Assembly: GCA_009469685.1 (NCBI GenBank)
Contig: SSTA01000077.1
Location: forward strand, 1-7,117
Direction: 5' to 3'
DNA: 7,117 nt
Source: Azonexaceae bacterium
Lineage (GTDB): Bacteria; Pseudomonadota; Gammaproteobacteria; Burkholderiales; Rhodocyclaceae
A program made the translations under genes and the position numbers. Positions within the stretch are counted from its first letter, which is position 1. Each line of letters begins with the position of its first letter. Shown one piece after another: positions 1-6,075 of this stretch. Under the pieces are notes generated by a model. The model was not told the DNA's origin. It did no database searches and saw nothing but the letters and a program-made list of their open reading frames with translations.

Positions 1-629
1 GGCAGGATCAGCGGGCCCTTGGGCGGTGCGAGGACGACGCCGTCGCGGGCGATGAAGATGTTGGACGCGGTCCCTTCGGTGAGCCAGCCGTTGCGTAGGA
101 TGATGGCTTCTGCGCAACCGGCGTCGACCGCCTGCTGGCGGGCGAGGACATTGGCCAGTACCGCAGTGACCTTGAGGTCGCAACGGCCCCAGCGGAGGTC
201 GGTAACGGTGATGGCGGCAACGCCCTGTTCGCGCAGGCTCGCGGGGGCGGTGACCAGGGGGGAGGCAAAGCCGAAGACGGTCGCCGGCACCGAAGCCGGC
301 GGGAAGGGATGGTCCCGCTTGTCGTCGGCGCCGCGGGTCACCTGGAGATAGATCGCCTGGTCGTCCCAGGGCGCTCCCGAAATCAAGGTTTCAACCAGCG
401 ACGTCCAGCGGGACTCCGGGTAGGGGTCGGGAAGCCGGATCGCCTCCAGAGTGGCGCCGAGGCGCGCAAGGTGCTGCCCTAGCCGAAACGGCCGCCGCGA
501 ATAGACCGGAATGACTTCGTAGGCACCGTCGCCGAACAGGAAGCCGCGGTCCAGGGGCGAAATCCTGGCTTCGGCGAGGGGCAGAAAGACCCCGTCGAGA
601 TAGACCGGATCGGCGACCGTGGCGGACAT
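1..629 (-). CDS. dat: D-amino-acid aminotransferase (PLP fold type IV), C-terminus cut by window edge
   Basis: This is a cytoplasmic PLP-dependent class IV aminotransferase that interconverts D-amino acids (typically D-alanine) and 2-oxo acids. I translated the minus strand from ATG at 629: 209 complete codons are present, so roughly 75 residues of a usual 280-290 are missing. The N-terminus has the family pattern YLDG (residues 10-13), then SPLDRGFLFGDGAYE (24-38). The likely Schiff-base lysine is K153 in RCDLKVTAVLAN, and GCAEAIILRNGWLTEGTASN (171-190) is the usual cofactor-phosphate region. The start overlaps the dacC stop as TGATG, pointing to translational coupling and co-transcription. 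Branched-chain aminotransferases and aminodeoxychorismate lyases share this fold, but the CDLK motif and the dacC neighbour favour Dat. In many betaproteobacteria DUF493, lipB and lipA follow; that lies outside this window. Confidence 0.9.
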   Translation of the reverse strand, partial: MSATVADPVYLDGVFLPLAEARISPLDRGFLFGDGAYEVIPVYSRRPFRLGQHLARLGATLEAIRLPDPYPESRWTSLVETLISGAPWDDQAIYLQVTRGADDKRDHPFPPASVPATVFGFASPLVTAPASLREQGVAAITVTDLRWGRCDLKVTAVLANVLARQQAVDAGCAEAIILRNGWLTEGTASNIFIARDGVVLAPPKGPLIL

Positions 630-1771
630 CAGTTGAACCAGAGGCGCACCGAATCGACCATGCGGCCGAAAATGCCGGCCACCGGAACGGTTTCCAAGGC
701 TAGAACCGGGAACTCACCGAAAGGTTTGCCGTCGACGGCGACCTTCATGGTGCCCACCTTCTGACCCTGCTGCACCGGCGCCATCATGGGCTGTTGGGAA
801 ACGAACTGGGCCTCGATCCGATTGGCATAGCCCTTGGGGACGGCAAGAATGAAATCCTCGGGGAAGCCGACTTTCACCGTCGCTGCAGTGCCCTTCCAGA
901 CACGCGGCGTGGACAAGGCCTGGTCCTTGGCGTACAGGCGCACCGCTTCGTAGAACTGGAATCCCCAGTTCAGCAGCTTGAGGGACTCGCTGGCGCGGGT
1001 GGCATCGTTGGCGGTGCCGAGGACCACCGAGAGCAGGCGGCGCGAGTCGCGCTTGGCGGAAGAAATCAGGCAGTAGCCTGCGCCCTCGGTATGGCCGGTT
1101 TTGACGCCGTCCACCGTGGGGTCTAGCCAGAGGAGGCGATTGCGGTTGGGTTGCGTGATGTTGTTGTAGCGAAATTCCTTCATCGAGTAGTACTTGCCGT
1201 ACTCGGCGGGGAAATCGCGGATCAACGCCGAGGCGAGCAGCGAAAGGTCGCGGGCGGTGGTGAAATGTTGCGGATCGGGCAGGCCGGTCGAATTCCGGAA
1301 GCTGGAACTCTTCATCCCCAGGCGTTGGGCCTCACGGTTCATCATCTGGGCGAAGTTGTCCTCGCTGCCGGCGATGGCTTCGGCCAGGGCGATGCAGGCG
1401 TCGTTGCCGGATTGGACGATCATGCCCTTGATCAGGTCTTCCACCGGAACTTGGGTGTCGACCCGGATGAACATCTTCGATCCGCCGGTCTGCCAGGCCT
1501 GCTTGGATACATTGACGGCCTGATCCAGGGCGAGGGTCTTTTGCTTGAGCGCCGTAAACGTCAGATAGGCCGTCATCAGCTTGGTCAGCGATGCCGGTTC
1601 GATACGCTCGTCAGGCTTTTCGGTAGCGAGCACCTGGCCGGAACCCATCTCCAGGAGCAACCAGGATTTTGCTGCCAGGGCGGGCGGAATGGGAAGCTGT
1701 TGGGCGCGAAGGGGGGAGACGAGGGCGGCGAGGAGGCCGAGGATGGCCAGGATGCGGAGTTTGAGTGTCAT
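629..1771 (-). CDS. dacC: D-alanyl-D-alanine carboxypeptidase, PBP5/6 family (peptidase S11)
   Basis: This low-molecular-mass penicillin-binding protein removes the terminal D-Ala from peptidoglycan pentapeptides in the periplasm. The 380-residue product has a signal peptide at about residues 1-23 (basic MTLKLR, hydrophobic core, likely cleavage after LRA). All three catalytic motifs are present: S61-L-T-K64 with nucleophile S61, S121-G-N123, and K224-T-G226. The C-terminal PBP5 domain (about 290-360) is followed by an amphipathic tail, GRMVDSVRLWFN, typical of the membrane anchor of this family. I chose ATG at 1771 because the signal peptide begins there; the reading frame is open to 1843, but the extra 24 residues overlap nhaR and look non-coding. 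No clear Shine-Dalgarno precedes the start. It lies 29 bases after nhaR and overlaps dat by one base. The symbol could equally be dacA, since paralogues are not separable here. Confidence 0.96.
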   Translation of the reverse strand: MTLKLRILAILGLLAALVSPLRAQQLPIPPALAAKSWLLLEMGSGQVLATEKPDERIEPASLTKLMTAYLTFTALKQKTLALDQAVNVSKQAWQTGGSKMFIRVDTQVPVEDLIKGMIVQSGNDACIALAEAIAGSEDNFAQMMNREAQRLGMKSSSFRNSTGLPDPQHFTTARDLSLLASALIRDFPAEYGKYYSMKEFRYNNITQPNRNRLLWLDPTVDGVKTGHTEGAGYCLISSAKRDSRRLLSVVLGTANDATRASESLKLLNWGFQFYEAVRLYAKDQALSTPRVWKGTAATVKVGFPEDFILAVPKGYANRIEAQFVSQQPMMAPVQQGQKVGTMKVAVDGKPFGEFPVLALETVPVAGIFGRMVDSVRLWFN

Positions 1772-1799
1772 TGTGCAGTGCAGCGATTGGGGGTCGGGA

Positions 1800-1805
1800 A
1801 TTATA
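1800..1805 (-). promoter_or_regulatory. possible -10 box for dacC
   Basis: A perfect TATAAT reads on the minus strand from 1805 to 1800, overlapping the TAA stop of nhaR. It would place transcription start about 20 bases before the dacC ATG. The hexamer 17 bases upstream is GGGGTC, a poor -35, and there is no proper extended TGn. The match may therefore be fortuitous, and dacC may instead be read from the nhaR promoter. A six-base inverted repeat (GGGGTC/GACCCC, at 1823-1828 and 1790-1795) flanks the box. Confidence 0.35.
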
Positions 1806-2709
1806 ACGCTAGCGATGGAGCAGACCCCAGTCGCACTGCACAAAGGGCTTCCACTGCGGGATGGGCGATCCTTCGGGCGTTGGCGATGGCGAAAATCTGC
1901 TCGCAGACTCCGCCCAGGGGGCCGACCGGAAACGCTCCCAGCTCGCGTTCGACCGCTTCGGCCAGCTCAAGGGGAGCGGGGAAGAGACCAAGACCGGAAC
2001 GGCCGAAGGTCTGTAGCAGGGCGCTGTCCTCGAACTCGCCGATGATGTCGGGCCTGATTCCCGTTTCCTCCAGCCAGCGGTCGATCTGGTCGCGCAACCG
2101 GTTGTGCCGGGTGGGCAGCAGGACGGGGGCGCCGGCGAGACTACGCGGAAAATCCGGTCGTAGGCGCTCTGCGAGGGAGGGAACGGCGTAGAAGCCTACC
2201 GCCAGTTCGCCCAGGGGGCGGCTGATCAGCCTAAGATTTCCTCCCCCGGTCGCGGGCCGGTCGGTGAGGACCACGTCCAGGCGATGGACGGCCAGGTCGG
2301 CGAGGAGATCTTCGAATTCGCCCTCATGGCAAACCAGGCGCAGGCGGGCCGGAGCAGCCTGGATTTCGGCGAGGAGTCGGTGGGCCACCAATTTGGGCAA
2401 GCCGTCGGAGATTCCCACCACCAGTCGCTGTCTGTCGCCCTGGTCCGGCTGGGCCAAGTCGTCGACCAATTGGTCGCCGAGCTGGAAGATCCGGTCAGCG
2501 TAGGCCAGGGCCGTCCGGCCGGCTTCGGTGAGGGCGAGGCCGCGGCCCTGAGCGACGAAGAGTGCGCGGCCGAGACTACGCTCCAGCACCGCGATCTGGC
2601 CGCTGACCGTCTGGACTGCCACGCCCAGGCGTTCGGCAGCCCGGGTGATGCTGCCTTCCTGAGCCGCGCTCCAGAAGTAGTGGAGGTGCTTGAAGTTGAG
2701 GGAAGTCAC
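1801..2709 (-). CDS. nhaR: LysR-family transcriptional regulator, NhaR type
   Basis: This 302-residue cytoplasmic DNA-binding regulator belongs to the LysR family. The N-terminal winged helix-turn-helix (about residues 6-65) opens with LNFKHLHYFWSAAQEGSITRAAERLGV. That 'KHLHYFW' opening, the 'VQTVSGQIAVLE' recognition helix and 'GRGLALTEAG' are characteristic of NhaR, the activator of the Na+/H+ antiporter gene nhaA in E. coli. The effector domain follows (about 92-295), with NhaR-like stretches such as VVGISDGLPKLVAHRLL, LDVVLTDRP, IIGEFEDSALLQTFG and a terminal AHPAVEALC. The start is GTG at 2709, fixed by the conserved N-terminus; no strong ribosome binding site is visible. It is divergent from htpX and followed by dacC. 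No nhaA lies in the window, so its target cannot be told from context. NhaR type is recognised from memory of the E. coli protein, not from a search. Confidence 0.87.
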   Translation of the reverse strand: MTSLNFKHLHYFWSAAQEGSITRAAERLGVAVQTVSGQIAVLERSLGRALFVAQGRGLALTEAGRTALAYADRIFQLGDQLVDDLAQPDQGDRQRLVVGISDGLPKLVAHRLLAEIQAAPARLRLVCHEGEFEDLLADLAVHRLDVVLTDRPATGGGNLRLISRPLGELAVGFYAVPSLAERLRPDFPRSLAGAPVLLPTRHNRLRDQIDRWLEETGIRPDIIGEFEDSALLQTFGRSGLGLFPAPLELAEAVERELGAFPVGPLGGVCEQIFAIANARRIAHPAVEALCAVRLGSAPSLAL

Positions 2710-2713
2710 GGAG

Positions 2714-2728
2714 TTCGATGTTTTCGAA
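2714..2728. promoter_or_regulatory. LysR-type operator candidate (TTCGA-N5-TCGAA)
   Basis: A perfect inverted repeat with five-base arms (TTCGA at 2714-2718, TCGAA at 2724-2728) lies five bases before the nhaR GTG. It satisfies the LysR-family T-N11-A rule (T at 2715, A at 2727, inside inverted arms). LysR regulators commonly bind such a site in the gap between themselves and a divergent gene, usually to autoregulate. The inference is that NhaR binds here and represses itself; an effect on htpX about 90 bases away is possible. Confidence 0.5.
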
Positions 2729-2753
2729 GTGTATCTAAAGTTTAATCCGATTT
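2723..2753 (+). promoter_or_regulatory. weak sigma-32-like promoter candidate for htpX
   Basis: htpX is a heat-shock gene in many proteobacteria, so I looked for a sigma-32 site (CTTGAA, 13-17 bases, CCCCATNT). The best candidate is TTCGAA at 2723-2728 (4 of 6), then 17 bases, then TCCGATTT at 2746-2753 (missing two of the conserved bases). It overlaps the LysR-type box. The match is weak and the spacing is at the upper limit, so this is only a suggestion. Confidence 0.2.
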
Positions 2754-2770
2754 ATCCGCAGTGTCTTCCC

Positions 2771-2782
2771 GGAGTAAACTCC
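2771..2782. repeat. short inverted repeat in the htpX leader
   Basis: GGAGTAAACTCC is an inverted repeat with five-base arms (GGAGT and ACTCC) around AA, lying 36 bases before the htpX start. A two-base loop is too tight for a full RNA hairpin, so a protein-binding site is as likely as a structured leader. Its function is unknown. Confidence 0.35.
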
Positions 2783-2806
2783 TCGCCGTGTCGTTCACCC
2801 TCCAGC

Positions 2807-2811
2807 AGGAG
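2807..2811 (+). promoter_or_regulatory. ribosome binding site of htpX
   Basis: AGGAG lies six bases before ATG at 2818. It decides the start: the same frame is open from a GTG at 2761, but that one has no ribosome binding site, and the conserved HtpX N-terminus ([11 protein letters not shown]) begins at 2818. Confidence 0.85.
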
Positions 2812-2817
2812 ACTCTC

Positions 2818-3690
2818 ATGAAACGTGTCGTTCTATTCCTCCTTACCAACCTGGCGGTCATGCTCGTCCTCGGGCTGGTCACCAGCCTTCTGGGCGTCAA
2901 CCGCTTCCTCACCGCCAATGGCCTCAATCTTGGCATGCTGCTCGTCTTTGCCGGGGTGATCGGTTTCGGCGGTGCCTTCATTTCGCTCTGGATGTCCAAG
3001 CCGATGGCCAAGTGGAGCACCGGCGCCCAGGTGATCGAGACGCCGCGCAATTCGACCGAACTGTGGCTGATGGAAACCGTCGGGAGGCTCGCCCAGAAAG
3101 CGGGGCTGCCGATGCCGGAGGTCGCCGTCTATGAAGGCGAGCCGAACGCCTTTGCGACCGGAGCCAGCAAGAACAGTTCCCTGGTGGCTGTCTCCACAGG
3201 CCTCTTGCAGGGCATGAGCCGCGAGGAGGTCGAAGCGGTGCTGGCCCACGAGGTAGCCCATATCGCGAACGGCGACATGGTCACCCTGACTCTGATCCAG
3301 GGCGTCGTGAATACCTTCGTGGTCTTCATTTCCCGCGTCATCGGGTACGCCGTCGATTCCTTTCTGCGCAAAGGCGAGGAAAGCAGCGGACCGGGCATCG
3401 GTTACATGGTGACCAGCATGGTGTGCGAACTGGTCTTCGGTATCCTGGCCAGCATGATCGTCATGTACTTCTCGCGCCAGCGCGAATTCCGGGCCGACGC
3501 CGGCGCCGCCGGGCTACTCGGCACTCCGCGCCCCATGATCGATGCGCTGCGCCGCCTCGGCGGCCTGCACTCCGAGCCTTTGCCCCAGGGCATGGCGACC
3601 TCTGGCATCGCTGGCGGCAAGAGCATTTCTTCCTTGTTCGCGAGCCATCCTTCCCTCGAAGAGCGTATCGCCGCCTTGAGCGGTCGCTGA
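2818..3690 (+). CDS. htpX: protease HtpX, inner-membrane zinc metalloprotease (peptidase M48)
   Basis: HtpX degrades misfolded or damaged membrane proteins as part of envelope and heat-shock quality control, overlapping in role with FtsH. The 290-residue product matches the usual family length. Two N-terminal membrane segments lie at about residues 4-26 and 37-58. The zinc site is H144-E145-V-A-H148, with the third ligand likely E223 in SRQREFRAD. Two further hydrophobic stretches (about 155-180 and 195-218) match the C-terminal membrane region of the family. The family signature GEPNAFATG is at 107-115, and the end [16 protein letters not shown] is typical. It is a single gene divergent from nhaR and followed by hairpins. 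The active site is intact and nothing suggests truncation. Confidence 0.97.
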   Translation: MKRVVLFLLTNLAVMLVLGLVTSLLGVNRFLTANGLNLGMLLVFAGVIGFGGAFISLWMSKPMAKWSTGAQVIETPRNSTELWLMETVGRLAQKAGLPMPEVAVYEGEPNAFATGASKNSSLVAVSTGLLQGMSREEVEAVLAHEVAHIANGDMVTLTLIQGVVNTFVVFISRVIGYAVDSFLRKGEESSGPGIGYMVTSMVCELVFGILASMIVMYFSRQREFRADAGAAGLLGTPRPMIDALRRLGGLHSEPLPQGMATSGIAGGKSISSLFASHPSLEERIAALSGR

Positions 3691-3701
3691 GGCAATTTGC
3701 A

Positions 3702-3720
3702 GGCGGTGAGGGTAGCCGCC
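3702..3720 (+). other. small hairpin after htpX
   Basis: GGCGGT (3702-3707) and GCCGCC (3715-3720) can pair around a seven-base loop, with a closing U-G wobble. It begins 12 bases after the htpX stop. With no T-run it is not itself a terminator. It may protect the 3' end or assist the larger hairpin downstream. Confidence 0.3.
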
Positions 3721-3736
3721 GCGCAATGGGCCAGAG

Positions 3737-3778
3737 TCGGGCCGGGTGTCAGCCTGGCCCGATCTATTACTTTAGTTA
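3737..3778 (+). terminator. probable weak intrinsic terminator of htpX
   Basis: TCGGGCCGGG (3737-3746) pairs with CCTGGCCCGA (3753-3762) as a ten-pair stem with one G-T wobble and a TGTCAG loop. The downstream stretch 3763-3778 is rich in T and A but has no run longer than three T. The stem is strong and the tail imperfect, so termination may be partial. Its position after htpX and before the next gene fits. Confidence 0.6.
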
Positions 3779-3816
3779 GTGTGGCGCATTTCACAGCGTT
3801 TCCGCAGGCAGCGCCC

Positions 3817-3822
3817 TAGAAT
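3817..3822 (+). promoter_or_regulatory. possible -10 box for the GAF-PAS gene
   Basis: TAGAAT at 3817-3822 matches TATAAT at five of six bases and lies about 50 bases before the chosen ATG. The best -35-like hexamer, TTCACA at 3790-3795, is 21 bases away, too far for a standard promoter. An alternative -35 at normal spacing is not recognisable. Confidence 0.3.
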
Positions 3823-3873
3823 CGCAACTGTCATTGATTGGGGCGCGTTGCCCTGGAAGTTGCGAAAGTGGTC

Positions 3874-4785
3874 ATGATGAATATGGGCGAACAGATCGTC
3901 CTCGCTTCGCCCGCCGACATGCAGGAGGGCTTTGCGCGTCTTTCACGTGGGAGCTATTTCAAGGAAGCCTCCCTGGAAATGGCGCTCAGTATCCTTACCG
4001 AATCGACGGCGGCGGCGACCGGAGTCGAGCGCGTCGCAGTCTGGGCGCTGACCGATGATCGGCAAGAGTTGCGTTGCCTGGAACTCTTCGAGCGTCAATC
4101 CCGGCGCCACAGCAGCGGGGCCAGTCTGGGCGCAAGCCAGTATCCGGGATTCTTCGCCGCCCTAGATGGGGAAGGCGCCATTGTTGCGGACGCTCCCTAT
4201 CTGCATCCGGCAACCAGCGAATTCGCTGCGGATTACCTTCCGCAGCATAACATTTCAGCCATTTTGGCGACTCCAATCCACATCCGCGGCGAGTTGCAGG
4301 GAGTCTTTTGCCTCGAACAGGTCGGGGGGCGGCAACCTTGGAGCACCATGCACCGGGTTTTTGCCCAGGCGATCGCCAATCTTGTGACCCTGGCCCTGGT
4401 CGAGTACGAGGCATCGGAGGCCCGGCGGCAGGCGAGGACGGCCAGCGAACGCCTGCGGGCTGTGTTCGACGCCTCCCGGGAGGCGATGCTCCTGGCTGAC
4501 GGCGATACCGGCATCGTGCTCGATGCCAATCGACAGGCTGAGTTGCTGTTCGGGATTCCCCGTACCCGCTTGATCGGGCGGCATCAGCGCCAGCTCCATC
4601 CACCGCGGGAGGCGGAACGGTGCAGTCGAGCCTTCCAGCAAACGGTTTCCGGTGAGCTCAAGGCGCCAGCATCGGTGCCTATTCTGCGCGGCGACGGGGT
4701 TGAACGCCCGGTGGAAATCCGGGCCCAGGTGGCCGACCTGGGAGACGGCCGGCGCTTGATCCTGGGTGTCTTTCACCCCTTATAA
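3874..4785 (+). CDS. GAF-PAS sensor protein without output domain
   Basis: This is a soluble 303-residue protein of unknown specific role. A GAF domain spans about residues 28-178, with the family's late motif ISAILATPIHIRGELQGVFCLEQ (127-149). A charged helical linker follows (about 178-198), then a PAS domain (about 192-303) with LRAVFDASREAMLLADGDTGIVLDANRQAELLFG. The protein ends at the last PAS strand: no histidine kinase, GGDEF, EAL, HTH or methyl-accepting module follows, although such GAF-PAS pairs usually feed one. No transmembrane segment is seen, so it is cytosolic. The ligand is unknown, and I see no obvious heme- or flavin-binding signature. The start is uncertain: the frame is open from TTG at 3838, with ATGs at 3874, 3877 and 3883 and no strong Shine-Dalgarno before any of them. 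Its stop overlaps the convergent gene. Confidence 0.85.
   Translation: MMNMGEQIVLASPADMQEGFARLSRGSYFKEASLEMALSILTESTAAATGVERVAVWALTDDRQELRCLELFERQSRRHSSGASLGASQYPGFFAALDGEGAIVADAPYLHPATSEFAADYLPQHNISAILATPIHIRGELQGVFCLEQVGGRQPWSTMHRVFAQAIANLVTLALVEYEASEARRQARTASERLRAVFDASREAMLLADGDTGIVLDANRQAELLFGIPRTRLIGRHQRQLHPPREAERCSRAFQQTVSGELKAPASVPILRGDGVERPVEIRAQVADLGDGRRLILGVFHPL
4780..4785. other. shared palindromic stop of two convergent genes
   Basis: TTATAA, the core of the 8-base palindrome CTTATAAG at 4779-4786, encodes Leu-stop (TTA TAA) on both strands: the end of the GAF-PAS gene on plus and of the uncharacterised gene on minus. No space remains for a terminator between the two genes, so their transcripts must either overlap or end inside each other. 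Confidence 0.9.
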
Positions 4786-5541
4786 GCAGGAGACGAGGGC
4801 GTCCAGTTCCGCAATGAGGGCCAACACCGGCTCTCGGGTTTCCGGCGCTTCGAGATCGACCCCTTCTCCGGCACGCAGGGTCAGGCGGCGCACCAGACGT
4901 CCGGAAACCAGGGCGATCTCCCCGAGATCCAGCGCTTCAGCAACCCTTGCAAGATCGCTTGCCGCCCGCTTGAGGGCGAAAGCGTCGGGCGGTAAAGCTC
5001 CGGTGGCGGCACGCATCCTTTCCAGGCACTCCCTGCCTTCCTCGGCGAAGAGCCGGTCGAGGACAGGGGAGCGCGCAGGTGCCCTTCTCTCCGCGGCAAT
5101 GCGGCCCAGCCGTGCAGAAAAATGGCGGGCGCGCTCCGGGAAGGCCGCATTCTCCAGTGATCCGTGGTCCGAGAAGCATTCGATGGTGGCCGTGATTGCG
5201 GTGGCCAGACGTGGGTTGGCGAGACCCTCGGGTTCATCGAGGCGGTCGGTCGCGCTCGCCAGCGCCTCGCCGAGGGCCAGACAATCATTGTCCTTGAGTG
5301 CCAATGCGGCTCCACAAAGGGCAAATACCGCCGGGCGGATGGCCGCGAAGCCACGGCCGTGGCGATCTAGCCAGGCCGACTGCAGGGCGATCCAACAGGA
5401 TCGCCAAATTTCAGCCTCCTTATGCGGAAAGCGCGGCGGGTGTGGTGGCCGAGCGAGCAAGGGCAGGATCGCGGCGGTGGCCTCCAGGGTGGGAGCCAGG
5501 AAGGCCCGGGATTGTTCCAGATCGGAATCGGGGATGTTCAT
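4780..5541 (-). CDS. uncharacterised alpha-helical protein, possibly with a degenerate HPt-like C-terminus
   Basis: I do not recognise this 253-residue protein with confidence. It has no signal peptide or membrane segment, is rich in Ala, Leu, Arg and Glu, and looks all-helical. The C-terminal part (about 160-250) has the rhythm of a phosphotransfer (HPt) domain: [20 protein letters not shown] resembles the first helix of CheA/ChpA-type HPt domains, and [29 protein letters not shown] resembles the helix pair that normally carries the phosphorylated His. The His is absent, Ala-Ser-Asp standing near its place. That would recall FimL, a scaffold related to the N-terminus of ChpA; this is inference only. 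ATG at 5541 overlaps the VOC gene's TGA as ATGA, with no separate ribosome binding site, so translation is probably coupled. The 3' end overlaps the GAF-PAS gene by six bases. Confidence 0.8.
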   Translation of the reverse strand: MNIPDSDLEQSRAFLAPTLEATAAILPLLARPPHPPRFPHKEAEIWRSCWIALQSAWLDRHGRGFAAIRPAVFALCGAALALKDNDCLALGEALASATDRLDEPEGLANPRLATAITATIECFSDHGSLENAAFPERARHFSARLGRIAAERRAPARSPVLDRLFAEEGRECLERMRAATGALPPDAFALKRAASDLARVAEALDLGEIALVSGRLVRRLTLRAGEGVDLEAPETREPVLALIAELDALVSCL

Positions 5542-6014
5542 TGGGTGGCGAGTTGGGCAAAGGCCTGTACCACGGCGGGCGGCGCTTGAACCAGTTCGAT
5601 GAGGACCCCTTCGCCACCGATCGGGAACTCTTCGTTCCCCTTGGGATGCAGGAAGCAGATATCGAATCCCGCGGCACCCCTGCGTATACCCCCGGGAGCG
5701 AAACGCACGCCATGATCCGCGAGCCATTCGACGGCCTTCGGAAGGTCATCGACCCAAATTCCGACGTGGTTCAGTGGAGTCGCGTGGACAGCCGGTTTTT
5801 TTTCCGGGTCCAGGGGCTGCATCAGGTCCACTTCGACCTTGAAGGGGCCGCTGCCCAGGGCGCAGATGTCTTCATCGACGTTCTCGCGCTCGCTGACGAA
5901 GTTGCCGGTGACCTCGAGGCCGAAGAGGTCGACCCAGAGGGTCCTTAGCCGGTCCTTCGACGGGCCGCCGATGGCGATCTGCTGGATGCCGAGAATCTTG
6001 AAGGGACGAGTCAT
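5538..6014 (-). CDS. VOC-family (glyoxalase/epimerase fold) protein
   Basis: This small cytoplasmic metalloenzyme-like protein has 158 residues, two paired beta-alpha-beta-beta-beta modules (about 7-66 and 80-143). The family includes lactoylglutathione lyase, methylmalonyl-CoA epimerase and dioxygenases. Likely metal ligands by position are Q12 (in GIQQIAIGG), E61 (in [10 protein letters not shown]), H83 (in [10 protein letters not shown]) and E140 (in VLIELVQAP). This Gln/Glu/His/Glu order is that of human glyoxalase I, whereas E. coli GloA has His first. The substrate cannot be told from this. ATG at 6014 is chosen because the conserved fold starts there, with GAAGG about 10 bases upstream; the frame extends open to 6119, into lgt, without plausible sequence. 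It has its own promoter and overlaps the following gene by four bases. Confidence 0.9.
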   Translation of the reverse strand: MTRPFKILGIQQIAIGGPSKDRLRTLWVDLFGLEVTGNFVSERENVDEDICALGSGPFKVEVDLMQPLDPEKKPAVHATPLNHVGIWVDDLPKAVEWLADHGVRFAPGGIRRGAAGFDICFLHPKGNEEFPIGGEGVLIELVQAPPAVVQAFAQLATQ

Positions 6015-6047
6015 GGTAGGGAGGCCTTCGTGTTGTAGTAATTCATA

Positions 6048-6075
6048 ATTATACAAGCGAAGTGATCTTTTCCAA
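6048..6075 (-). promoter_or_regulatory. sigma-70 promoter for the VOC operon
   Basis: On the minus strand, TTGGAA (6075-6070, 4 of 6) is followed after 16 bases by a perfect TATAAT (6053-6048). Transcription would start near 6041, giving a leader of about 27 bases. The -35 lies directly after the lgt stop codon (6078-6076). This is the best promoter match in the window and indicates that the two-gene unit can be expressed independently of lgt. Confidence 0.65.

Noticed and set aside
19..351. Open frame on the plus strand at the left edge, and one on minus at 8-268
   Set aside because: Both overlap the aminotransferase, whose motifs are plain in the frame starting at 629 on minus; neither encodes anything recognisable.
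1772..1843. Longer N-terminus for dacC
   Set aside because: The extra 24 residues precede a complete signal peptide and overlap the end of nhaR; no ribosome binding site supports a start at 1843.
1151..2191. Long open frame (346 codons) on the plus strand through dacC and nhaR
   Set aside because: It is the antisense of two well-recognised genes, its translation has no recognisable fold, and it shows the Gly/Arg/Gln-rich composition typical of antisense frames at high G+C.
2736..2762. Exact TAAAGTTT, the -35 of the flagellar sigma-28 consensus, upstream of htpX
   Set aside because: At the required spacing of 11 bases the -10 reads TCCGCAGT, which matches GCCGATAA at only three of eight bases. 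A better-looking CCGAT lies only two bases after the -35.
3783..3797. Possible sigma-54 site (GG ... GC) before the GAF-PAS gene
   Set aside because: The distance between GG and GC is 11 rather than 10, and the TTGC part of the consensus is absent.
4766..5602. 278-codon open frame on the plus strand after the GAF-PAS gene
   Set aside because: The product is an Arg/Ser/Ala-rich, low-complexity sequence antisense to the helical protein, with no ribosome binding site. It is also not an output domain for the GAF-PAS protein, which stops at 4785 in another frame.
5542..5727. Longer N-terminus for the uncharacterised helical protein
   Set aside because: It would lie inside the VOC gene, is Arg/Gly-rich and unlike the rest of the protein; the ATGA overlap at 5541 is a far better start.
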